Positions 8,772 through 17,782 of a stretch of 64,000 bases of DNA are shown piece after piece. The position numbers were made by a program, and so were the translations under genes. The stretch covers positions 682,001 to 746,000 of the forward strand of contig NZ_CP039383.2 in the NCBI RefSeq assembly GCF_004803715.2, written 5' to 3'. Below the pieces are notes generated by a model that saw nothing but the letters and a program-made list of their open reading frames with translations, did not search any database and was not told where the DNA came from. Origin of the DNA: Luteimonas yindakuii (GTDB taxonomy: Bacteria; Pseudomonadota; Gammaproteobacteria; Xanthomonadales; Xanthomonadaceae). Position 1 is the first letter of the stretch, and each line of letters starts with the position of its first letter.

Positions 8772-9893
8772 TCAGAGAGGGTGGGCAAAAGTGTCCGGAC
8801 GGTCGCGATCGAATGCCTCATTGGCCCAGAGCATGACGATCATTTCCTCATTGCCGACATTGGTGATGTCGTGCGCCCATCCAGGTATGGTCTTAACCAC
8901 CAGCGGCTGCTGGTCGCTGGTCGCAAGCTCGTAGGTTTCGCCCGTTGCGATCTGCTTGAACCGGAACAGCGCGGAGCCGCGAACAACGAGGAACTTCTCG
9001 TTCTTCGTGTGGTGGTAGTGCCCGCCCCGGGTCACCCCGGGTTTCGCGGTAAAGAAAGAGAACTGGCCTGAATCCGCTGTCCTCAACATCTCCGAGAATG
9101 CACCACGCGGGTCCACATGTAGGGTCAGGGGGAAGGCGAAGTCGCTGGGATCCAGGTGGGTGAGGTAGGTCGCGTACAGTGCACGCGTCAGACCGGAACC
9201 AGTGCGTGGGATGTCCTTGCTTGAGTGGATATCCGCGAATCCCTCTATCTCGGCTGCAAGCGCGCCGACAGTCGTGGGATACACGGGTGCGACGTCCAGT
9301 CGCGGTGAACCACCGGCAAGGACAGTACGCACGTCCTGTATGAGGTGATCGACGAGGTCGTCGATATACAACAAGTGCAGGGGTGCAGAGGCGTCGCGGA
9401 TGGTGATCGGCTGGTGGCGGGCGACCCGGTCGCAAAACGTTGCCACGGCCGAGTTGTAGTCCGGCCTGCACCACTTTCCGAAGACATTGGGCAGCCGGTA
9501 AGCGGCGGTGGTGGCGCCGGTCCTCTGCGAGTACTCCGCCAGCAGCACCTCGGCCTCAAGCTTGCTGCGGCCGTAGGGGTTGTCCTGCGCCGCCTGGATG
9601 GAGGATGAGAACAGCACGGGACGTGCCCCGTGTGTCTCCAGCAGGTCGAGGAGGTGCGTGGTGAAGTCGACGTTGCCGGTGGCGAATTCGCGCTCGTTGT
9701 CCGGGCGGTTTATTCCCGCCAGATGGACGACGATGTCGCATCTGCGAACCATGCCTTCCAGTTCTTCTCCAGTCGTATTCCGGGTCACTCCGTGCGTGAC
9801 GAACTCACCCTGCGCTTCGCCTAGGCGGACCGTCAGGTTCTTCGCAATGAATCCACCGGCGCCGGTCACGAGTACGTTGATGGGGGTGGTCAT
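8772..9893 (-). CDS. wbjC: Bifunctional 3-epimerase/4-reductase (WbjC/CapF type)
   Basis: A 373-residue two-domain protein. ATG 9893 is used because MTTPINVLVTGAGGFIAKNL is the SDR start and it overlaps the preceding stop (ATGA). The N-terminal SDR domain (about 1-245) has GAGGFIAKN and YGRSK as the Tyr-Lys pair. The C-terminal cupin (about 250-373) has GGHYHHTKNEKFLVV with clustered metal-binding histidines. In the CapF family the cupin epimerises C3 and the SDR domain reduces C4 with NADPH, giving UDP-2-acetamido-2,6-dideoxy-L-talose for WbjD. The domain order is complete and typical. Confidence 0.92.
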   Translation of the reverse strand: MTTPINVLVTGAGGFIAKNLTVRLGEAQGEFVTHGVTRNTTGEELEGMVRRCDIVVHLAGINRPDNEREFATGNVDFTTHLLDLLETHGARPVLFSSSIQAAQDNPYGRSKLEAEVLLAEYSQRTGATTAAYRLPNVFGKWCRPDYNSAVATFCDRVARHQPITIRDASAPLHLLYIDDLVDHLIQDVRTVLAGGSPRLDVAPVYPTTVGALAAEIEGFADIHSSKDIPRTGSGLTRALYATYLTHLDPSDFAFPLTLHVDPRGAFSEMLRTADSGQFSFFTAKPGVTRGGHYHHTKNEKFLVVRGSALFRFKQIATGETYELATSDQQPLVVKTIPGWAHDITNVGNEEMIVMLWANEAFDRDRPDTFAHPL

Positions 9894-10909
9894 GCGCGAT
9901 CTCCTGCATCGACGTCGAGCGAGTCCGGATCCGGTGGGAGCCGGCTCCCAATGGGTAGCCGGGGTACCGACTGCATGTCCCACATGAGAAACGCCAGCAG
10001 CATCTGCAAACCCAGGATGATCGGAAGGGCAGCCAGCATGACGGTGCCTGCGGTGGCTGGGGCGCCGTCCTGGATCAACCACTTGAAGGCGCCGTACCCA
10101 ACCCCCCCTGCGACAAGCAAAAGACCGAACAGGAGCTGCATCGACGCTGCCGACATGTCGCGCAGGAAGTAGTTGTAGAACAGCCGCTTGCCGAAGTTGC
10201 GCAGATGCCCGAAGAGGAAATCGCCAAGGATCCGCGAGATCCGCAGGTTGCTGACCTCGTCGCGGTAGCGGGCGACCATGGGAATATCGATCACCACCGC
10301 ACGCAGGGTGTTGAGGCGGAACAGCAGGTCGGACTCGAAAAAGTAGCGTTCGCTGATCCGCCCATACGGCAGGTGGGCCGCGACCCGGGCGTGGATGGCG
10401 GTGTATCCGTTTGTCGGGTCGAAAATATCCCAGTAGCCGCTTGACGCTTTCGACATGAAGGACAAGCCGGCATTGCCGAGCAGGCGGATCTTCGGCATCG
10501 AACGGACCATCGACAGATCGTAGAAGCGGTTGCCCTTGGTGTAGTCCGCTTGGCCGTCGAGGATCGGACGAATGAATCGCCCGAGCAACTCCGGCGGCAT
10601 CTGGCCGTCACCGTCGATTTTCACCAGGATCTCAGCGCCCTCCGCCAGGGCTGCGCGATACCCGGTCATCACGGCGCCGCCAACGCCGAGGTTCTTCGGG
10701 TTACGCACGACGCGCACTCGCGGATCCTTGCAATGGTTAAGAACGTACTGACCGGAACCATCGGGACAGGCGTCATCGACCACGAAGATCAACTGGCACT
10801 CTTTGCCGATACGCGCGATCACGTCGAGAACGTGCCGTGTGACGCGGTAGCTCGGGATCACCACGGCAACACGGGGATCGGCGTGCATGCGATTCGGCGC
10901 GGAGTGCAT
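9890..10909 (-). CDS. Dpm1-like family-2 glycosyltransferase with two C-terminal membrane helices
   Basis: A 339-residue protein. The GT2 domain occupies residues 1-240 with VVIPSYRVTRHV, DDACPDGS and the metal motif KIDGDGQMPP. Two membrane helices follow (about 258-280 and 288-312). This is the architecture of polyprenyl-phosphate sugar synthases such as GtrB and ArnC, which load a sugar from an NDP donor onto undecaprenyl phosphate. The ATG overlaps the etfA stop as TGATG, and the gene's own stop overlaps wbjC as ATGA, so a glycosylation gene is translationally coupled to an energy-metabolism gene. A likely role is to supply a lipid-linked sugar for periplasmic transfer; the sugar is unknown. 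Confidence 0.85.
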   Translation of the reverse strand: MHSAPNRMHADPRVAVVIPSYRVTRHVLDVIARIGKECQLIFVVDDACPDGSGQYVLNHCKDPRVRVVRNPKNLGVGGAVMTGYRAALAEGAEILVKIDGDGQMPPELLGRFIRPILDGQADYTKGNRFYDLSMVRSMPKIRLLGNAGLSFMSKASSGYWDIFDPTNGYTAIHARVAAHLPYGRISERYFFESDLLFRLNTLRAVVIDIPMVARYRDEVSNLRISRILGDFLFGHLRNFGKRLFYNYFLRDMSAASMQLLFGLLLVAGGVGYGAFKWLIQDGAPATAGTVMLAALPIILGLQMLLAFLMWDMQSVPRLPIGSRLPPDPDSLDVDAGDRA

Positions 10910-11850
10910 CACCCCAGCGCCGCCTCCAGCTCCGGCAGCACCTGGAACAGGTCACCCACCAGCCCGATATCTGCGATCTCGAAGATCGCCGCGTCCGCAT
11001 CCTTGTTGATCGCGACGATCGTACCGGCGTCCTTGATGCCGGTCAGGTGCTGGATCGCGCCGCTGATGCCGATGGCAACGTAGAGCTCCGGCGCGATGAT
11101 CTTGCCGGTCTGGCCGACCTGGAGTTCATTGGGGACGTAGCCGGCATCCACTGCTGCGCGCGAGGCGCCGACAGCGGCGCCGAGCTTGTCGGCGAGGTCG
11201 AACACGATCTTGAAATTCTCTTCCGAGCCGACGCCACGGCCGCCAGCCACCACCCGCTTGGCGCTCTGCAGGTCGGGGCGGTCGCTGCGCCCGGCGGCAA
11301 GTTCCACAAAACGGGTATGGGTCGGGAGGTCCGCGTCCACGGCTGTCGCTTCCACCGTGGCACTTCCACCGCCGGTGGCTTCCTTCCACGAGGCACTGCG
11401 CACGGTGGCGACGACGGGGCGCTCCTTCGGCGCCTCCACCGTCACGATCGCGTTGCCGGCGTAGATCGGGCGCGTGAAGGTGTGGCTGCCTTCCACCGCC
11501 ATCACATCGGACACCTGGGCGGTGCCGAGCAGCGCGGCCACGACCGGCATCAGGTCCTTGCCGAAGGTGGTCGAGGGGCCGAACACATGGCTGTAGCCGC
11601 CGGCGAGCTTCGCGATCTGCGGGCCCTGCACCTGCGCGATCGCGGTGGCGTTGGCCGGGTTGCTGACCGCCAATACCTTGCGCACGCCCGCCATCTGCGC
11701 GGCTTCCGCAGCCACGGTCGACGCGTCATCGGCGAGGACGATGATGTCGATGGCCTCGGCTTGCAGGGCAAGGGCGGCCGACACGCACTTGGCGGTGGCG
11801 CCATTGAGTTTGCCGTTGAGATGCTCGGCGACGATCAGAACGTTGGACAT
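10909..11850 (-). CDS. etfA: Electron transfer flavoprotein alpha subunit
   Basis: A 313-residue protein of normal EtfA length. The C-terminal FAD domain is well preserved: AGGRGVGSEENFKIV near residue 205 and LYVAIGISGAIQHLTG near 265, the EtfA signature. EtfAB accepts electrons from acyl-CoA and related dehydrogenases and passes them to ETF-ubiquinone oxidoreductase, which is also encoded here (21222-22868). ATG 11850 gives the standard N-terminus MSNVLIVAEH. The 107-bp gap to etfB contains REP palindromes. In Xanthomonas etfA marks one border of the LPS locus, and here glycosyltransferase genes begin immediately downstream. Confidence 0.97.
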   Translation of the reverse strand: MSNVLIVAEHLNGKLNGATAKCVSAALALQAEAIDIIVLADDASTVAAEAAQMAGVRKVLAVSNPANATAIAQVQGPQIAKLAGGYSHVFGPSTTFGKDLMPVVAALLGTAQVSDVMAVEGSHTFTRPIYAGNAIVTVEAPKERPVVATVRSASWKEATGGGSATVEATAVDADLPTHTRFVELAAGRSDRPDLQSAKRVVAGGRGVGSEENFKIVFDLADKLGAAVGASRAAVDAGYVPNELQVGQTGKIIAPELYVAIGISGAIQHLTGIKDAGTIVAINKDADAAIFEIADIGLVGDLFQVLPELEAALG

Positions 11851-11861
11851 GCGATGTGCTC

Positions 11862-11954
11862 CTGGATCCGCCGTTCCCGCGGCCGCGGGAACCCAGTCCT
11901 TGACTGCGGGGGCGACGAAAGTCGCTGGATCCCCGCCTTCGCGGGGATGACGAA
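11862..11954. repeat. REP-like palindrome pair between etfB and etfA
   Basis: Two palindromes lie in the etfB-etfA gap: GTTCCCGCGGCCGCGGGAAC at about 11873-11892 and ATCCCCGCCTTCGCGGGGAT at 11929-11948. The second core recurs at 31454-31473 and, in a variant form, at 29151-29170. They fall inside an operon and do not interrupt a frame. Such elements can fold in mRNA and change the ratio of upstream to downstream product. Confidence 0.75.
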
Positions 11955-11957
11955 CGT

Positions 11958-12704
11958 TTACAGCAGGCCTTTCTCGCGAAGGGCGGCGACGAGTTCGGCT
12001 GCATCCTTGACCATCACGCCCTTGCTGCGCTTCGCGGGCGCCACGTGCTGCGTGGTCAGGAGGAAATCGCCGGCTTCCACGCCGAGATCGGCGAACTGCA
12101 GCGTCTCCAGCGGCTTGCTCTTGGCCTTCATGATGTCGGGCAGCTTGATGAAGCGCGGCTCGTTCAGGCGCAGGTCGGTGGTCACCACCGCCGGCAGGTC
12201 GACCTCGATGGTTTCCAGGCCGGCGTCGACCTCGCGGGTCACAGTCGCCTTGCCGCCGTCGACCACCAGCTTGCTCGCGAACGTCGCCTGCGGGCGGCCC
12301 CACAGCGTGGCCAGCATCTGACCGGTCTGGTTGGCGTCATCGTCGATGGCCTGCTTGCCGAGGATCACCAGGTCCGGCTGTTCCTTTTCGACCAGCTTGA
12401 GCAGGGTGCGAGCGGCGGTCAGCGGCTGGATGGGCTGGTCGCAGACCACGTGGATGGCGCGGTTGGCGCCCATGGCCAGGCCGTTGCGCAGATGCGGCTG
12501 GGCGTCGGCGGGGGCGATCGTCGCGACGATGACCTCGGTCGCCTTGCCGGCGTCGCGCAGGCGCAGCGCTTCTTCAAGCGCGATCTCGTCGAACGGATTC
12601 GGGGACAGCTTCACGCCGTCGGTGACGACGCCGGAGCCGTCGGGTTTCACCTGGATGCGGACGTTGTAGTCCACCACGCGCTTGTAGGCGACGAGGATCT
12701 TCAT
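11958..12704 (-). CDS. etfB: Electron transfer flavoprotein beta subunit
   Basis: A 248-residue EtfB with [20 protein letters not shown] at the N-terminus, [14 protein letters not shown] near residue 37 and the AMP-binding/recognition region [15 protein letters not shown] near 118. It pairs with EtfA to form the FAD and AMP-containing electron carrier for beta-oxidation and amino-acid dehydrogenases. It is first in the leftward transcript. A TAGAAT box lies about 60 bp upstream, and an A/G-rich site (TCCGATG context with GGAACCAGACCTCCG) precedes the start. The family assignment is secure. Confidence 0.97.
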   Translation of the reverse strand: MKILVAYKRVVDYNVRIQVKPDGSGVVTDGVKLSPNPFDEIALEEALRLRDAGKATEVIVATIAPADAQPHLRNGLAMGANRAIHVVCDQPIQPLTAARTLLKLVEKEQPDLVILGKQAIDDDANQTGQMLATLWGRPQATFASKLVVDGGKATVTREVDAGLETIEVDLPAVVTTDLRLNEPRFIKLPDIMKAKSKPLETLQFADLGVEAGDFLLTTQHVAPAKRSKGVMVKDAAELVAALREKGLL

Positions 12705-12764
12705 CGGAGGTCTGGTTCCTTGGGACGGGGGGAAGCCCGGCCGACCGGGCGTTGCAGCCTCGGG

Positions 12765-12770
12765 ATTCTA
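12765..12770 (-). promoter_or_regulatory. Candidate -10 box for etfBA and downstream LPS genes
   Basis: Read leftward the bases are TAGAAT, close to the sigma-70 -10 consensus. Start-to-box distance is about 60 bp and the predicted leader contains a GC hairpin (GCCCGGTCGGCCGGGC). No convincing -35 is visible. The box faces away from rmlB, so the 190-bp gap is a divergent promoter region. Confidence 0.45.
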
Positions 12771-12894
12771 CCGGGGTCGCCGGGCTCCGGCGACCGTCCA
12801 GGGTGGCCACGGCGGTGAAACAGCCGACCGGGGCCGGTATCCTGTGCGACCCCGCCGAGACGGCGGACTCCAGCCCCCCACCAGGAGAGTGTTC

Positions 12895-13950
12895 GTGGCC
12901 ACATGGCTCGTGACCGGCGGCGCCGGCTTTATCGGCGGCAACTTCGTCCTCGAGGCGGTTCGCCTTGGACATCGCGTGATCAACCTTGACGCGCTGACCT
13001 ATGCCGGCAACCTGCAGACCCTGGCGTCGATCGAGAACGATCCGAACCACGTGTTCGTGCATGGTGACATCGGTGATCGCGAGCTCGTCGACCGCCTGTT
13101 GGTCGAGCACCAGCCTGATGCGGTACTGAACTTCGCCGCCGAGAGCCATGTCGACCGGTCGATCGACGGGCCGGGCGCCTTCGTCCAGACCAACGTGGTC
13201 GGCACCCTCGCACTGCTCGAAGCAGCCCGTGATTACTGGAAGGCATTGCCCGACGCGCGTCGTGATGCCTTCCGCTTCCTGCACGTCTCGACCGACGAGG
13301 TCTACGGCACGCTCGGGGAAACCGGCAAGTTCACCGAGACCACCCCGTACGCGCCCAACTCGCCGTACTCGGCGTCGAAGGCCGCGTCCGACCACCTGGT
13401 GCGCGCGTTCCACCACACCTACGGCCTCCCGGTGCTGACCACCAACTGCTCCAACAACTATGGTCCGTACCATTTCCCCGAGAAGCTCATTCCGCTGGTG
13501 ATCGCCAAGGCCCTGGCCGGCGAGCCGCTGCCGGTATACGGGGATGGCCAGCAGGTGCGCGACTGGCTGTTCGTGACCGATCACTGCGAGGCGATCCGCA
13601 CCGTGCTGGAGAAGGGGCGCGTGGGTGAGACCTACAACGTCGGTGGCGACGCGGAGAAGCGCAATCTGGAAGTCGTCGAGACCATCTGCCGGCTGCTCGA
13701 CGAGCGTCGCCCGCGGCAAGATGGCCAACCGCGCAGCCGCCAGATCACCTTCGTCGCCGACCGCCCGGGCCATGATCGCCGCTATGCGATCGACGCGTCC
13801 AAGTTGCAGGGCGAGCTTGGTTGGCGCCCGCGCCACACGTTCGAGGACGGCATCGCCACCACGGTCGACTGGTACCTCGCCAACCAGGACTGGGTGCAGC
13901 ACATCCTCGACGGCAGCTACCGGCTGGAGCGCATGGGAGCCGAGGCATGA
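12895..13950 (+). CDS. rmlB: dTDP-glucose 4,6-dehydratase
   Basis: A 351-residue extended SDR enzyme, second step of dTDP-L-rhamnose synthesis. GTG 12895 is chosen because AGGAGAG lies just before it and the Rossmann motif [12 protein letters not shown] starts at once. Further landmarks are HVSTDEVYG near residue 132, YSASKAASD with the catalytic Tyr-Lys near 160, and GDGQQVRDW near 216. It begins the rmlBACD operon, each gene overlapping the next by four bases. A TATCCT box at 12838-12843 could be its -10. Confidence 0.97.
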   Translation: MATWLVTGGAGFIGGNFVLEAVRLGHRVINLDALTYAGNLQTLASIENDPNHVFVHGDIGDRELVDRLLVEHQPDAVLNFAAESHVDRSIDGPGAFVQTNVVGTLALLEAARDYWKALPDARRDAFRFLHVSTDEVYGTLGETGKFTETTPYAPNSPYSASKAASDHLVRAFHHTYGLPVLTTNCSNNYGPYHFPEKLIPLVIAKALAGEPLPVYGDGQQVRDWLFVTDHCEAIRTVLEKGRVGETYNVGGDAEKRNLEVVETICRLLDERRPRQDGQPRSRQITFVADRPGHDRRYAIDASKLQGELGWRPRHTFEDGIATTVDWYLANQDWVQHILDGSYRLERMGAEA

Positions 13951-14834
13951 CTGCACGCAAGGGCATCATCCTCGCCGGTGGTTCCGGTACGCGTCTGTAT
14001 CCGATCACCAAGGGCGTCAGCAAGCAGCTGCTGCCGGTGTACGACAAGCCGATGATCTACTACCCGCTCAGCGTGTTGATGCTGGCGGGCATCCGCGAGG
14101 TACTGATCATCAACACCCCGCACGAACAGGTGCTATTCCAGCAGTTGCTGGGCGATGGTTCGCAGTGGGGCATGGAGATCCAGTACGCCGTACAGCCGAG
14201 TCCCGATGGCCTGGCGCAGGCGTACCTGATTGGCCGTGACTTCGTCGGCGGCAAGCCAAGCTGCCTGGTGCTGGGCGACAACATTTTCCACGGGCATGGG
14301 CTCACTGACACCCTCAAGCGTGCGGACGCGCGCACCGATGGCGCGACCGTGTTCGGCTACTGGGTGAACGATCCGGAGCGTTATGGCGTTGCCGAATTCG
14401 ATGAGGCGGGCAGGGTGGTCGACATCGCCGAAAAGCCCGAGCAGCCGCGATCGCATTACGCGGTGACCGGCCTGTACTTCTACGATGGCAGGGCAGCCGA
14501 GTACGCCTCCGAGCTGACGCCGTCGCCGCGTGGCGAGCTGGAGATCACCGATCTCAACCGTCGCTATCTTGACGAAGGCGCCCTGTATCTAGAACAGCTG
14601 GGGCGTGGGTATGCCTGGCTCGACACCGGTACCCACCAGTCATTGCACGAGGCTTCCAACTTCATCCAGACGATGCAGGACCGGCAGGGGTTGCAGGTGT
14701 GCTGCCCGGAAGAGATCGCGCTGGCGAACGAGTGGATTGATGACGCCCAGCTCGAGGCGCTTGCGAAGCCTCTGGCCAAGAACGGCTACGGCCAATACCT
14801 GCTGTCGCTTATCAATCGTGGAGTCGTACGTTGA
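13947..14834 (+). CDS. rmlA: Glucose-1-phosphate thymidylyltransferase
   Basis: A 295-residue nucleotidyltransferase, first step of the dTDP-L-rhamnose pathway (glucose-1-phosphate plus dTTP). Hallmarks are [18 protein letters not shown] at residues 6-23, [16 protein letters not shown] after it, and [11 protein letters not shown] near 108. The length matches the short RmlA family. ATG 13947 overlaps the rmlB stop (ATGA), so upstream open frame before that point is not used. The end overlaps rmlC. Confidence 0.97.
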   Translation: MTARKGIILAGGSGTRLYPITKGVSKQLLPVYDKPMIYYPLSVLMLAGIREVLIINTPHEQVLFQQLLGDGSQWGMEIQYAVQPSPDGLAQAYLIGRDFVGGKPSCLVLGDNIFHGHGLTDTLKRADARTDGATVFGYWVNDPERYGVAEFDEAGRVVDIAEKPEQPRSHYAVTGLYFYDGRAAEYASELTPSPRGELEITDLNRRYLDEGALYLEQLGRGYAWLDTGTHQSLHEASNFIQTMQDRQGLQVCCPEEIALANEWIDDAQLEALAKPLAKNGYGQYLLSLINRGVVR

Positions 14835-15388
14835 AGATCATCGAGACCCCGCTTCCCGGTTGCCTGATCATCGAGCCTGCGGTATTTGGCGACGAACGTG
14901 GGTGTTTCTACGAAACGTGGAATGCCGAGCGTTACCGGCAGCATGGCCTGCCATCCAGCTTCGTGCAGAGCAACGCTTCATCCTCCGTGCGTGGCGTGCT
15001 TCGCGGGCTGCATTACCAGTGGCCACATCCCCAGGGAAAACTGGTGAGCGTGATGTCAGGCGAGGTGTTCGACGTCGCAGTGGATATCCGGAAGGGTTCA
15101 CCGACGTTCGGGCAGTGGACGTCCGTGCTGCTGAGTGCGGAAAACAAGCGGCAGTTCTGGATTCCGGAAGGATTCGCACACGGCTTCATGGCGACCTCGG
15201 AGCACGCGGTGTTCACCTATCTGTGCACCGATCTCTACAACAGCGCCACCGATTCGAATATCGCCTGGGATGATCCGGAGATCGGTATCGAATGGCCGGA
15301 CATCGCACCGTCGTTGTCCGCGAAAGATGCCAGGGCACCCCGGCTCCGAGACGTCTCGGATACCCAGCTGCCGGTATTTTCCGCATGA
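14831..15388 (+). CDS. rmlC: dTDP-4-dehydrorhamnose 3,5-epimerase
   Basis: A 185-residue cupin. Third step of the pathway, inverting C3 and C5 of the 4-keto sugar. The active-site region [20 protein letters not shown] near residue 55 holds the catalytic histidine, and [18 protein letters not shown] follows with the partner acidic residue. [11 protein letters not shown] near 115 is also typical. The start is TTG, sharing bases with the rmlA stop (TTGA), which is unusual but leaves no alternative in the right place. Confidence 0.96.
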   Translation: MKIIETPLPGCLIIEPAVFGDERGCFYETWNAERYRQHGLPSSFVQSNASSSVRGVLRGLHYQWPHPQGKLVSVMSGEVFDVAVDIRKGSPTFGQWTSVLLSAENKRQFWIPEGFAHGFMATSEHAVFTYLCTDLYNSATDSNIAWDDPEIGIEWPDIAPSLSAKDARAPRLRDVSDTQLPVFSA

Positions 15389-16290
15389 CGGTCATGGTGT
15401 TTGGTGCGAATGGCCAGGTCGGCACGGAGCTGCTTCGCGCATTGTCCGGCGCGGGCCCGGTGCTGGCCACGACACGCCATGGTGAGCTTCCAAGCGGCAG
15501 GACGTGCCTCCAGGCCGATTTCGCCGACCCCGAATCGACTATCGCACTATTGGACAACCACCGCCCCCACGCCGTGGTCAACGCCGCCGCCTACACCGCA
15601 GTCGATCGCGCCGAGACTGAGCCTGATGCGGCCCATGCCGCCAATGCCGCGACGCCGGGCGCCATCGCCGACTGGTGCGCCACGCACGACGTGCCACTGG
15701 TGCATTACTCGACGGACTATGTGTTCGATGGCAGAGGCACGCGGCCGTACCTTCCCGACGACGCCACCGCGCCGCTCGGCGTATACGGCGCCAGCAAGCT
15801 CGCCGGAGAAGAGGCGATCCGCGCCGCCGGTGGGCGCCATATGATCTTCCGCACGGCATGGGTGTACGCCGCCCACGGGCAGAACTTCCTGCGCACGATG
15901 CTGCATGTGGGTGCGGAGCGTGACGTGTTGCGGGTGGTCGCCGACCAGGTTGGCACGCCGACACCGGCGGCGCTGATCGCCGATATCACCGCCCATGCGC
16001 TCAGGCATCCCGATGCCAGCGGCACCTGGCATCTGACCGCGGAGGGCGAGACAAGCTGGCATGGGTTCGCCGAGGCGATCTTCGCCGGTGCGGTTGAGCG
16101 TGGCCTATTGCCGCGGGCGCCGCGCGTCGAGGCCATCACCACGGCCGACTATCCGACGCCGGCGAAGCGGCCGGCGTATTCGCGTCTGGATACCTCGACC
16201 CTGCAGCGCGATTTCGACGTCGAGCTGCCGCATTGGACGCAAGGGCTGTCCCGTGTGCTCGACCAGCTGGCTGCGCAGCGCCAGGATTGA
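15385..16290 (+). CDS. rmlD: dTDP-4-dehydrorhamnose reductase
   Basis: A 301-residue SDR enzyme that reduces dTDP-4-keto-L-rhamnose to dTDP-L-rhamnose. Motifs are VFGANGQVG at residues 5-13, VNAAAYTAVDRAE near 65, HYSTDYVFDG near 104 and YGASKLAGE near 130 with the Tyr-Lys pair. ATG 15385 overlaps the rmlC stop by ATGA. This completes a four-gene rhamnose set in the order B-A-C-D. The xanA/xanB genes I would expect near here from Xanthomonas are not in this interval. Confidence 0.96.
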   Translation: MTVMVFGANGQVGTELLRALSGAGPVLATTRHGELPSGRTCLQADFADPESTIALLDNHRPHAVVNAAAYTAVDRAETEPDAAHAANAATPGAIADWCATHDVPLVHYSTDYVFDGRGTRPYLPDDATAPLGVYGASKLAGEEAIRAAGGRHMIFRTAWVYAAHGQNFLRTMLHVGAERDVLRVVADQVGTPTPAALIADITAHALRHPDASGTWHLTAEGETSWHGFAEAIFAGAVERGLLPRAPRVEAITTADYPTPAKRPAYSRLDTSTLQRDFDVELPHWTQGLSRVLDQLAAQRQD

Positions 16291-16324
16291 CCGAAGGTCC
16301 AAGGCCGTCGCGCGGACGCCCGGC

Positions 16325-16330
16325 TAGAAT
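16325..16330 (+). promoter_or_regulatory. Candidate -10 box upstream of the CoA-transferase genes
   Basis: TAGAAT, 30 bp before the scoA start, inside the 70-bp gap after rmlD. It matches the etfB box exactly. I see no clear -35 element. Confidence 0.4.
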
Positions 16331-16360
16331 GGGCGCCTCGATCCCGCGTGAGTACGCCCG

Positions 16361-17104
16361 ATGATTGAAGCGATTTCCACCGAGCGCCCGGCCCGCGCCG
16401 GCAAACTCTGGCCCGACGCGCAGGCCGCGCTGGCCGACATCGTCGCCGACAACCAGACGTTCGCCGTCGGTGGTTTCGGCCTGTGCGGCATCCCCGAGGC
16501 GCTGATCACCGCGTTGCGCGATTCAGGGGTCAAGGGCCTGACCGCGATCTCCAACAACGCCGGCGTCGATGGCTTCGGCCTGGGCCTGCTGCTGGAAACC
16601 CGCCAGATCCGCAAGATGATTTCGTCTTATGTCGGCGAGAACAAGGAATTCGAGCGCCAGTTCCTGTCCGGCGAGCTCGAGCTCGAGTTCAACCCGCAGG
16701 GCACGCTTGCCGAGCGTCTGCGTGCCGGCGGCGCAGGTATCCCGGCGTTCTTCACCGCCACCGGCTACGGGACGGTCGTCGCCGAGGGCAAGGAAACCCG
16801 CGAGTTCGACGGAAAACACTACGTGCTGGAGACCGCGCTGACCGCGGACGTCGCGCTGGTCAAGGCATGGAAGGCCGACACCGCCGGCAACCTCGTGTTC
16901 CGCAGGACCGCGCGCAACTTCAATCCCGCCTGCGCAATGGCCGGCCGAGTCTGCATTGCAGAGGTGGAAGAGATTGTGGAAGTGGGCGCGATCGATCCGG
17001 ACCAGGTGCACCTGCCCGGCATTTATGTCGACCGCATCGTCCACAACCCGACGCCCGAGAAGCGCATCGAGCAGCGCACCGTCCGCAGCAAGGAGTCGAA
17101 CTGA
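16361..17104 (+). CDS. scoA: 3-oxoacid CoA-transferase subunit A
   Basis: A 247-residue subunit with the family motif [14 protein letters not shown] near residue 36, [16 protein letters not shown] near 62 and [22 protein letters not shown] near 110. With subunit B it moves CoA from succinyl-CoA to acetoacetate or a related 3-oxoacid. In Xanthomonas the equivalent pair sits in the LPS locus and has been called lpsI/lpsJ, but the chemistry belongs to ketone or fatty-acid metabolism and fits the nearby ETF genes better than LPS assembly. The stop and the next start share one base (TGATG). Confidence 0.93.
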   Translation: MIEAISTERPARAGKLWPDAQAALADIVADNQTFAVGGFGLCGIPEALITALRDSGVKGLTAISNNAGVDGFGLGLLLETRQIRKMISSYVGENKEFERQFLSGELELEFNPQGTLAERLRAGGAGIPAFFTATGYGTVVAEGKETREFDGKHYVLETALTADVALVKAWKADTAGNLVFRRTARNFNPACAMAGRVCIAEVEEIVEVGAIDPDQVHLPGIYVDRIVHNPTPEKRIEQRTVRSKESN

Positions 17105-17730
17105 TGTCCTGGACCCGTGACCAGATGGCGCAGCGCGCCGCGCGCGAACTGACCGACGGCGCCTACGTCAACCTCGGCATCGGCCTGCCCACGCTGGTCG
17201 CCAACCACATTCCCGATGGCGTCGATGTCTGGCTGCAGTCGGAGAACGGCCTGCTCGGCATCGGCCCATTCCCGACCGAGGACGAGGTGGATGCCGACCT
17301 CATCAACGCGGGCAAGCAGACCGTCACCGCCCGCCAGGGCGCGAGCTATTTCGGGAGCCACGATTCATTCGCGATGATCCGCGGCGGCCACATCGACCTC
17401 GCCATCCTCGGTGCGATGCAGGTCACTGCCGGCGGCGACCTCGCCAACTGGATGGTGCCGGGCAAGATGGTCAAGGGCATGGGCGGCGCGATGGACCTGG
17501 TGGCCGGTGTCAAGCGCGTGGTGGTGCTGATGGAGCACGTGGCGAAGGATGGCAGCCACAAGATCCTGCCCGAGTGCACGCTGCCGCTGACCGGCGTGGG
17601 TGTGGTGAGCCGCATCATCACCGACCTTGCGGTGTTCGATGTGACCCCTGACGGGCTGGTGCTGGTCGAGGCCGCGGACGGCGTGGGCATCGACGAGCTG
17701 CGCACGAAGACCGGCGTGCCGTTCGCCTGA
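17104..17730 (+). CDS. scoB: 3-oxoacid CoA-transferase subunit B
   Basis: A 208-residue subunit. [16 protein letters not shown] lies near residue 22 and the catalytic glutamate is in [11 protein letters not shown] near 46. [19 protein letters not shown] near 105 and [22 protein letters not shown] near 143 complete the family pattern. The gene is translationally coupled to scoA. The length is normal for separate bacterial subunits. Confidence 0.94.
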   Translation: MSWTRDQMAQRAARELTDGAYVNLGIGLPTLVANHIPDGVDVWLQSENGLLGIGPFPTEDEVDADLINAGKQTVTARQGASYFGSHDSFAMIRGGHIDLAILGAMQVTAGGDLANWMVPGKMVKGMGGAMDLVAGVKRVVVLMEHVAKDGSHKILPECTLPLTGVGVVSRIITDLAVFDVTPDGLVLVEAADGVGIDELRTKTGVPFA

Positions 17731-17782
17731 CTGACACATCCGTCGGCTACTGTCAGGCCTCCCACCGATGCGTGCGCGACGG

